A DNA stretch of 12,458 bases from CAZJZH01 sp964550465 (GTDB taxonomy: Bacteria > Patescibacteriota > Patescibacteriia > JACRDY01), in the NCBI GenBank assembly GCA_964550465.1, contig CAZJZH010000037.1, positions 1 to 12,458 of the forward strand, in the 5' to 3' direction. The notes beneath the pieces are model-generated. The model did no database searches and was not told the origin of the DNA. It worked only from the letters and a program-made list of their open reading frames with translations. Shown one piece after another: positions 8,138-12,458 of the stretch. The first letter of the stretch is position 1. Each line of letters starts with the position of its first letter. The position numbers and the translations under genes were made by a program.

Positions 8138-9562
8138 CTAGACGTTTGATGTACGGCTAATGATGGCCCAGGGTGTGCGCAAGATAATCCAAATATCTAG
8201 CAGCAGGCTCCAGTGTTCGATGTAGTAGACATCGAGCTTCACTTCTTCATCAAAGTCTAAATCTGATCGACCAGAAATCTGGGCCAGTCCCGTCACTCCT
8301 GGTTTGATAGCCAAGACATCGCGGTGGTGACGTTGGTATTTTTCCACCTCGCGCGGTTGGTGCGGACGAGGACCAACCAAACTCATAGTACCCAGCAAGA
8401 CATTGAAAAACTGTGGCAGCTCATCCAGACTGGTCCGCTCTAAGAAGCGGCCCACCCGGGTACGGCGCGGGTCATCAAGCACTTTATAGACCGGCCCCTG
8501 GCGCTGTGACTTTTTTTCGATCAATTCTTTTTCTAGCTCCTCGGCCTTTTTCCCGCCATAGCCTGGGCCAGTGCAGTACTCACGCTTCATCGAGCGAAAC
8601 TTATAGGTAGTGAAAACGCCATCCTTGGACAGCCGTTGGTTTTTGTAAATAATCCCGCCCGGTGAATCAAGTGCAATAGCGATAGCGATCAGCAGCATGA
8701 TTGGTGAGAAGATAACAATCAAGATAACTGCGGCCAGGAAGTCAAAGATACGTTTAATGATACGACCCCAACCCTCCAGCCGAGTACGGCGAATCTCGAT
8801 CACCGGCACACCAGCTAAGGTAGCAATGTCGATATTAGTGGCTTTGGCTTGGAAGAGGTCTGGCGTGTAGCGATAGACCACGTGATGAGCGCGGGCCCAG
8901 GCAACTAAGTCCAGCTCGGCTTCCCGGTCCATATCTGGGTCCAGCTGTAAAATCTCATCCAGCTGTCGCTTGTCTCGCAGTGCCGCCAGTTCTTTAGCAG
9001 TAGCGTCAGAAAAATTATCGTACTGCTTGACCAGGCGAAACCCTAAGCCCCGGTGCTGTTCAATGGCGGTGATTAATTCCTTGGCAATATGACCGCGTCC
9101 AAAAACCGCCACCTGACGCACGCCATAGCCGACACGATAAGCTAAGCGCTGAATCAATCGCACTACTCCCCGACCAAACAACACCGTGACGATGCTGATG
9201 ATCCACACCGCTAAAATAATAAACCGCGAAGAAAACAATTCTTCCCGGAAAAAGAAGACCCACACAATCACTGCTAGGGTAGCGGTAGAACAGGCTAAGA
9301 GAATGCGCGCCGCTTCATGGCGAAAGCGGCGTGAACCACGGGTGGCGTATAATCCTGCCAGCGCAAATATAATCACCCAGCCAAAGGCCATCACCACCAC
9401 GATGCGCAGGTACTGCTCAAAGGGTAAGGCATAGATAACCGGCCGGACGGCGGTCAGGAATGATTCAAAACGCAGTGAGTACGCCAAGATGCCAGCAGTT
9501 ACCACCATCAGGTAATCGACCGGCAAGAGGAGAAAATTGAAAAACAGTTCAGATTTTTTCAT
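8138..9562 (-). CDS. polyprenyl-phosphate sugar-phosphate transferase (WcaJ/WbaP-like)
   Basis: This 474-aa membrane enzyme probably starts a lipid-linked glycan by moving a sugar-1-phosphate from a UDP-sugar to undecaprenyl phosphate. It has four N-terminal transmembrane helices (about 8-30, 52-71, 86-105, 112-130), then a cytoplasmic Rossmann-like region beginning VAVFGRGH (about 151-158). The C-terminal bacterial sugar transferase domain starts at KRIFDF (270-275). A hydrophobic re-entrant helix with SP, and then KFRSM (321-325), follow. Catalytic DE (D380, E381 in DELPQF), SLVGPRP (394-400), KPGVTGLAQISGR (420-432) and YYIEHWS are all present. Between FRSM and GPVYK there is a Lys/Glu-rich stretch (326-355) that looks longer than usual. 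It is the first gene of a two-gene operon with its own promoter, back to back with rnpB. The 12-nt leader has no clear Shine-Dalgarno. The substrate sugar is not determinable. Confidence 0.95.
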   Translation of the reverse strand: MKKSELFFNFLLLPVDYLMVVTAGILAYSLRFESFLTAVRPVIYALPFEQYLRIVVVMAFGWVIIFALAGLYATRGSRRFRHEAARILLACSTATLAVIVWVFFFREELFSSRFIILAVWIISIVTVLFGRGVVRLIQRLAYRVGYGVRQVAVFGRGHIAKELITAIEQHRGLGFRLVKQYDNFSDATAKELAALRDKRQLDEILQLDPDMDREAELDLVAWARAHHVVYRYTPDLFQAKATNIDIATLAGVPVIEIRRTRLEGWGRIIKRIFDFLAAVILIVIFSPIMLLIAIAIALDSPGGIIYKNQRLSKDGVFTTYKFRSMKREYCTGPGYGGKKAEELEKELIEKKSQRQGPVYKVLDDPRRTRVGRFLERTSLDELPQFFNVLLGTMSLVGPRPHQPREVEKYQRHHRDVLAIKPGVTGLAQISGRSDLDFDEEVKLDVYYIEHWSLLLDIWIILRTPWAIISRTSNV

Positions 9563-9580
9563 AGTGGGGATACTCTGCCT

Positions 9581-9609
9581 AGTATAGGCTGAATTGCGGG
9601 CAAAATCAA
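9581..9609 (-). promoter_or_regulatory. sigma-70-type promoter of the glycan operon
   Basis: On the minus strand TTGATT (9604-9609), a 17-nt spacer and TATACT (9581-9586) make a good promoter. Transcription would start near 9574, about 12 nt before the ATG at 9562. It is back to back with the rnpB promoter, with 8 bp between the two -35 boxes. Confidence 0.75.
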
Positions 9610-9617
9610 TCAGGTGG

Positions 9618-9646
9618 TTGACTTTTATGAATATCTATAGTATATT
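9618..9646 (+). promoter_or_regulatory. sigma-70-type promoter of rnpB
   Basis: TTGACT (9618-9623), a 17-nt spacer and TATATT (9641-9646) give a near-consensus promoter. The predicted start around 9653-9655 is only a few bases before the 5' strand of RNase P helix P1 at 9662, as expected for a stable RNA gene. Confidence 0.85.
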
Positions 9647-9661
9647 GGAATGCACACGATC

Positions 9662-10134
9662 CAAGGAGGTGAGGTGATCGCCTGCCTTCGTTCCTCACTA
9701 CCGTTCAGAACTTCGGCATGACAAGCCCCATAGGTATTACCACCCGGGGCCTGTCCACCGCAGCTTGAGCGTAGCGAAGAGCGAAGGTGGGAGGAAAGTC
9801 CGAACACGTGTCCAGCTTGTCTGGAAATGGGAAGTCGCTAACGGCGACCAGGGGTAACCCTAGGGAAAGTGTCACAGAGACAATACTATCTCGCTTAGCG
9901 GGAGAAAGGTGAAAAGAGTGTGGGTGTACTAGTTGAGGAAATCATATGATTCTTCAATTAACCTGCTACCACGCTTCCCTCCGGGTGACCGGAGTGTGAT
10001 GGTAAACCCTTCCTGGTGCAAGAGCGAACGCTCGCTTGAGACGCTTGGCAACAAGCGCCCTAGATAGATGATCACCACCCTTCACTATGCTTGCATAGTG
10101 AAGGGGACAGAATTCGGCTTATGATCCTACCTTG
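9662..10134 (+). ncRNA. rnpB: RNase P RNA (M1 RNA), unusual variant
   Basis: This is the catalytic RNA that removes 5' leaders from precursor tRNAs. The universal P4 strands are present: GAGGAAAGTCCG at 9791-9802 and ACAGAATTCGGCTTA at 10107-10121. So are the P7-P10 region (GGGTAACCC, GTGTCACAGAGACAATAC) and the P11/P12 junction (GATGGTAAACCC). TAGATAGATGATC appears before a long CCCTTCACTATG hairpin. P1 is formed by CAAGGAGG (9662-9669) with CCTACCTTG (10126-10134), which sets the approximate ends. The length of about 473 nt is greater than the roughly 377 nt of E. coli. The extra length lies in an expanded region between P1 and P4 (9685-9787). In contrast, GCAAG and GCTTGAG are joined only by a tiny GAGC-GAAC-GCTC hairpin, where most A-type RNAs carry P15-P17 and the GGU loop. 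Ends are accurate to a few bases. Confidence 0.96.
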
Positions 10135-10144
10135 TTCGTGTACT

Positions 10145-10172
10145 AAAAACATCCCGCTTGCGGGATGTTTTT
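10145..10172 (+). terminator. intrinsic terminator of rnpB (bidirectional)
   Basis: A perfect 12-bp stem (10145-10156 with 10161-10172) with CTTG loop includes AAAAACATCCCG and its complement and ends in five T. It follows the rnpB 3' end by about 10 nt. T residues on the minus side mean it could also back up the terminator of the 10261 gene. Confidence 0.9.
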
Positions 10173-10209
10173 AATTACCAAATTATAGAGAGCGTTTCTA
10201 GAAAAGCGA

Positions 10210-10236
10210 AAGCCGCGAGGGGTTTCCTCGCGGCTT
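10210..10236 (-). terminator. intrinsic terminator of the 165-aa gene
   Basis: A perfect 11-bp stem (10210-10220 with 10226-10236, AAGCCGCGAGG) with a 5-nt loop lies about 25 nt after the stop codon at 10261. The following minus-strand tract (TCGCTTTT) is an imperfect T-run. The stem core CCGCGAGG recurs in the terminator at 11632-11662. Confidence 0.75.
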
Positions 10237-10260
10237 CTTGTATTGTTTGAAAGTTGCTGT

Positions 10261-10758
10261 CTAGGCGGCCGGCAGCAGGCGCAGGGTCTGAGCCAGCTGA
10301 CGCAGAGCCCGGCGGATCTTCACCATCGTCGGACGCTGAGGCTGTTCCCAGTTTTCCGCCGGCATGATGGCGCCCTGGCGCACCAGACTGTAGATCTCCA
10401 TGGCCGCCTCGCAGGACGGGGCCTGGATGCTGAACTCTTGAGAAATCTGCCATATCGGCTCCCAGTTCTCCTGCCCGCCATATGGCTTGTGTAGTTGCTT
10501 GATCGTTTCCAGCTGCATCACCGCCTTGCCGTGGCGGTAAATGCCATCGGTACGAAAGTGGTTAGTGACGCGCCCCTTCCACGTGACGCAACGCACATAC
10601 TTGGACGGAACACCCGCCCCTGTGAAACTCTGGTCAAGGGGGCCGTAATGCGCAATGTACGGGTCTTTTCCAGTCTTGAGGTCCCATTCGATCTTGACCT
10701 TACCCTCCTCATTCAAGGCCTCCACTCCCTCTTCGGTCAACAGAATATGATACGACAT
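10261..10758 (-). CDS. 165-aa orphan protein, unknown function
   Basis: I do not recognise this 165-aa protein. It starts MSYHILLTEEGVEAL, has no signal peptide or membrane segment, and looks like a mixed alpha/beta soluble protein with a Trp/Tyr-rich middle (YVRCVTWKGRVTNHFRTDG). The C-terminus is basic and helical (about 140-163, VKIRRALRQLAQTL). The start at 10758 is supported by AAAGGA 7 nt upstream. A near-consensus promoter lies about 85 nt upstream of the start, and a hairpin terminator lies just after the stop, so it is a single-gene unit. The gene is visibly richer in G and C than the AT-rich promoter region next to it. It is divergent from the 193-aa gene at 11030, whose promoter is similar in sequence, so the two are probably controlled together. 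No function is proposed. Confidence 0.85.
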   Translation of the reverse strand: MSYHILLTEEGVEALNEEGKVKIEWDLKTGKDPYIAHYGPLDQSFTGAGVPSKYVRCVTWKGRVTNHFRTDGIYRHGKAVMQLETIKQLHKPYGGQENWEPIWQISQEFSIQAPSCEAAMEIYSLVRQGAIMPAENWEQPQRPTMVKIRRALRQLAQTLRLLPAA

Positions 10759-10840
10759 GTAAGGATCCTTTCATCTTCGCCCTGGGTTCCGTGAAGCGCT
10801 TTATTGCCTTCTCCGTCCCATGGTACGTGTGAATATTGAT

Positions 10841-10869
10841 AATGTAGCATATTAGCAAATATTTGTCAA
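10841..10869 (-). promoter_or_regulatory. near-consensus promoter of the 165-aa gene
   Basis: On the minus strand TTGACA (10864-10869), a 17-nt spacer and TACATT (10841-10846) are separated as in a consensus sigma-70 promoter. The palindrome CAAATATTTG (10856-10865) overlaps the -35 and spacer and is a candidate operator. Transcription would start near 10834, giving a leader of about 75 nt. That leader contains a possible 6-codon frame (MGRRRQ, 10801-10821, minus). Confidence 0.8.
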
Positions 10870-10915
10870 TATATCTGCTATACCCCCCCTATAACCCCCT
10901 AAAAAAGATAAGTTA

Positions 10916-10944
10916 TTGACAATATCATTAAAATTTGCTACAAT
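10916..10944 (+). promoter_or_regulatory. near-consensus promoter of the 193-aa zinc-cluster gene
   Basis: TTGACA (10916-10921), a 17-nt spacer and TACAAT (10939-10944) form an almost ideal sigma-70 promoter. The surrounding bases (ATTGACAA at the -35, TTTGCTACAAT at the -10) resemble those of the divergent promoter. Start near 10951 gives a leader of about 79 nt. A weak hairpin (about 10955-10977, CTGTTAAATC with GATTTACAG) lies in the leader. Confidence 0.88.
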
Positions 10945-10981
10945 TTAAAATCTGTTAAATCTTTCTGATTTACAGTGTAAA

Positions 10982-11014
10982 ATGGCTTTTTTGACAAGCA
11001 AAACCGTCTGTTAA
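10982..11014 (+). other. possible 10-codon leader frame upstream of the 193-aa gene
   Basis: ATG GCT TTT TTG ... TGT TAA encodes MAFLTSKTVC and stops 1 nt before the Shine-Dalgarno of the main gene. It lies inside the predicted leader. No Shine-Dalgarno precedes it and no run of one regulatory amino acid is present, so it may be chance. Confidence 0.2.
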
Positions 11015-11029
11015 CAAGGAGGATCCCTA

Positions 11030-11611
11030 ATGCGTGACCAACCCGTGATCGCCGTCCACCAGACCGAGCTGAAAGACTACGGGTGTCCCTACTGCGGATA
11101 CCGCTCAGGCCACCCCCTCATTTCCAACAGCCGCAGTACCTTGTGGGTCTGCGGAGAATGCGAAAAGAAGTACATTTCCCTGCCTGACGGAGTAAAGCAG
11201 TCAGTAATCGGTGTGGATTCGGCATACCCTGCACTCCAGGAACACCCCCGCAAAGGCACTCCCGCCCGCGGCGCAGAGGACAAAAAACCCACCGATGGTG
11301 GCGAGTTCTTCCACTCTCGCGGTATCGGTCGCGATTCGACACCTGGCTGTTTTATTTGCGGCGGTGAAGAGGGATTGCGCCACAACATTGCAGCCTTCGT
11401 CCAATGCAAAACGGCTGGTGAGCGAATTGTTGCCATGTTCAAGTTCGGTGCTGACCTCGACTACCGTGAATATGAGCCCGATCGTGTTCAGGTAAAAATC
11501 GGCTGCTGCGATGATCATCTACAGCAACTACAATGGCTACAGGAACTGACTCGGGATAAAGACGGGGTCATCACCGACAACATAATCAAAGAAGCCGCTG
11601 CTTTCCAATAG
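11030..11611 (+). CDS. 193-aa protein with two Cys/His zinc-type clusters
   Basis: I do not recognise a named family. The protein has an N-terminal zinc-ribbon-like cluster, C19-x2-C22 then C41-x2-C44 (CPYC and CGEC). A probably flexible, polar middle of about residues 70-103 follows. A second cluster has C107-x2-C110 (CFIC) and C159-C160-x2-H163 (CCDDH). Both clusters have the spacing of structural zinc sites. The segment between C110 and C159 (NIAAFVQ, GERIVAMFKFG) looks alpha/beta. It has no membrane segment or signal peptide. The start is firm: AAGGAGG at 11016-11022, 7 nt before the ATG. It is a single-gene unit with its own strong promoter and a terminator shared with convergent trpS. 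It is divergent from the 165-aa gene. A nucleic-acid- or protein-binding adaptor is plausible for such zinc ribbons, but the function is unknown. Confidence 0.9.
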   Translation: MRDQPVIAVHQTELKDYGCPYCGYRSGHPLISNSRSTLWVCGECEKKYISLPDGVKQSVIGVDSAYPALQEHPRKGTPARGAEDKKPTDGGEFFHSRGIGRDSTPGCFICGGEEGLRHNIAAFVQCKTAGERIVAMFKFGADLDYREYEPDRVQVKIGCCDDHLQQLQWLQELTRDKDGVITDNIIKEAAAFQ

Positions 11612-11631
11612 CAGCAGCTCACAGTAACAAC

Positions 11632-11662
11632 AAAAAACCGCGAGGCAACGCCTCGCGGTTTT
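11632..11662. terminator. bidirectional terminator between the 193-aa gene and trpS
   Basis: A 9-bp stem (11638-11646 CCGCGAGGC with 11650-11658) has an AAC loop and is extended by A:T pairs. Runs of T follow on both strands (TTTT then CTTTTT on plus, six T on minus). It sits between the stop codons of two convergent genes and can end both transcripts. Confidence 0.9.
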
Positions 11663-11678
11663 CCTTTTTGCATATTGA

Positions 11679-12458
11679 CTATAGTAGTCCTGTCACCTGC
11701 CGCACCTCTGTCATGGTCTTGACCGTCACCTTGGCGGCCGATCGCGCACCTTGCTCAATAATTTTGTCTAAATACTTTTGATCTTTGATCAACTTGGCTC
11801 GCGTAGCGCGGAAGTCTTCAAAATAGTTAGCCATATCCCCTGCTAGCTGAGCTTTCAACTCNNNNNNNNNNNNNNNNNNNNNNNNNNNNNNTATCAGCCT
11901 TTTGTTTGAAGAAATACTCGACCGTTTCTGGGTGTGAGAAGTGCTCCATTAAGAGCAGTAAATTTTTACCGCCATCAGATTGGCCATCCCCACTGTCTGA
12001 GACCGCCTTCTTCATTTTACTCAAGATAACATCTGGCTCGTCATTGATGCCAATATAATGCCCCTTGCCTAGACTCTTGCTCATCTTTTTAGTCGGCTCC
12101 AGCAGACTCATCACTTTTGGCACGGTGGTTAGCAACGGCTTGGCTTCTGGGAAGACCTCTGTGTTATAGCGATTATTAAACCAGCGAGCAATCTTGCGGG
12201 TTAACTCGACATGCTGGACCTGGTCCTGACCGACTGGCACCTGGTCGGCTTTATAAATCAAAATATCTGCCGCCTGTAACACCGGGTAGTCAAACAGACC
12301 CATGGTGATATTACTCTGCTGTCGGGCTGACTTATCTTTAAACTGTGTCATCCGCTCCAGTTCACTGACCGGCGTGACCGTGTTAAACATCCAACCTAGC
12401 TCCGTGTGCCCCGGCACCAGCGACTGGATAAACAAGGTGCTCTTTTTTGGGTCTAGAC
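11679..12458 (-). CDS. trpS: tryptophanyl-tRNA synthetase, C-terminal part (partial, gapped)
   Basis: TrpS attaches tryptophan to tRNA-Trp using ATP in the cytoplasm. The frame enters from the window edge with LDPKKSTLFIQSL and shows the class Ic landmarks. These are MGLFDYPVLQAADILIYKAD, VPVGQDQVQHVELTR (tRNA/dimer region) and the KMSKS loop (12073-12087). The C-terminal helices end RQVTGLL with TAG at 11679. The N-terminal HIGH region lies outside the window. Thirty N at 11862-11891 interrupt it. The frame before the gap ends mid-codon, and the frame after it begins a new codon. The real missing length must therefore be 2 modulo 3, and the 30 N are a placeholder. The apparent frameshift is an assembly artefact rather than a pseudogene. 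The lost residues are about where the family has a conserved (R)YG(D/E)LK segment. The enzyme is convergent with the 193-aa gene. Confidence 0.97.
11862..11891. other. assembly gap (30 N) inside trpS
   Basis: Thirty unknown bases join two contig ends within the trpS frame. Reading frames on the two sides differ if 30 is taken literally, so the size is an estimate. The real length should be 2 modulo 3. Confidence 0.99.

Noticed and set aside
9625..9807. Open frame of 60 codons on the minus strand over rnpB
   Set aside because: It overlaps the highly structured RNase P RNA gene and its promoter and is explained by the RNA.
10759..11030. GGATCC sites next to both start codons (and TCTAGA at the window end) as possible cloning-vector traces
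   Set aside because: The surrounding sequence is continuous with natural promoters, genes and terminators, no vector elements are present, and such hexamers occur by chance.
11089..11518. Overlapping minus-strand frames of 74-117 codons within the 193-aa gene
   Set aside because: Shadows of the plus-strand gene, which has a strong promoter, Shine-Dalgarno and conserved-type Cys spacing.
1..12458. CRISPR array, insertion sequence or tRNA gene
   Set aside because: I saw no regularly spaced direct repeats, no transposase frame with terminal inverted repeats, and no cloverleaf-type sequence.
11679..12458. trpS as a frameshifted pseudogene
   Set aside because: Both sides of the N-gap encode intact TrpS segments ending in a normal C-terminus. 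The frame change is explained by a wrong gap length.

Overview
The window looks like a scaffold piece from an uncultivated bacterium, most likely of the Candidate Phyla Radiation (Patescibacteria). This is an inference. It rests on tight gene packing, very short 5' leaders on several genes, a very large protein with no recognisable family beside surface-glycan genes, and the general character of the TrpS and RNase P RNA. No ribosomal RNA or taxonomic marker is present to settle it. A run of 30 N inside trpS shows that this is a scaffolded draft assembly.

Layout from left to right. (1) Positions 1-757, minus strand: the first 252 codons of a GT4 glycosyltransferase, cut by the window edge. (2) Positions 821-6926, minus strand: a three-gene cluster reading 113 aa, then 57 aa, then a 1,860-aa protein. 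It is closed by a strong hairpin terminator at 789-816 and separated from the next operon by another at 6958-6991. None of the three proteins contains a cysteine and none has a recognisable family. (3) Positions 7022-9562, minus strand: a two-gene operon with a membrane polyprenyl-phosphate sugar-phosphate transferase first and a GT4 glycosyltransferase second. Together they would start and extend a lipid-linked surface glycan. (4) Positions 9662-10134, plus strand: the RNase P RNA gene rnpB. It has its own good promoter back to back with the glycan-operon promoter and a perfect hairpin terminator. (5) Positions 10210-11662: two divergent single genes (165 aa on minus, 193 aa on plus) with unknown function. 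They are driven by near-consensus promoters of very similar sequence and bounded by terminators that share the same stem core. The plus-strand protein carries two Cys/His clusters that look like zinc sites. (6) Positions 11679-12458, minus strand: the C-terminal part of tryptophanyl-tRNA synthetase, interrupted by the assembly gap.

How the parts may work together: the glycan genes in regions 1 and 3 form a cell-surface polysaccharide or glycoconjugate setting, and the giant cysteine-free protein sits between them. A surface or structural role for the giant operon is therefore a reasonable guess but is not shown. The most unusual elements are the giant three-gene operon, whose second gene lies in the -1 frame next to an A5 run; an RNase P RNA that seems to lack the L15/P16/P17 arm with the tRNA-CCA-binding GGU; and the matched divergent promoter pair driving two orphan genes. 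The many other open frames on both strands inside the giant gene, rnpB and the orphan genes were judged to be shadows.
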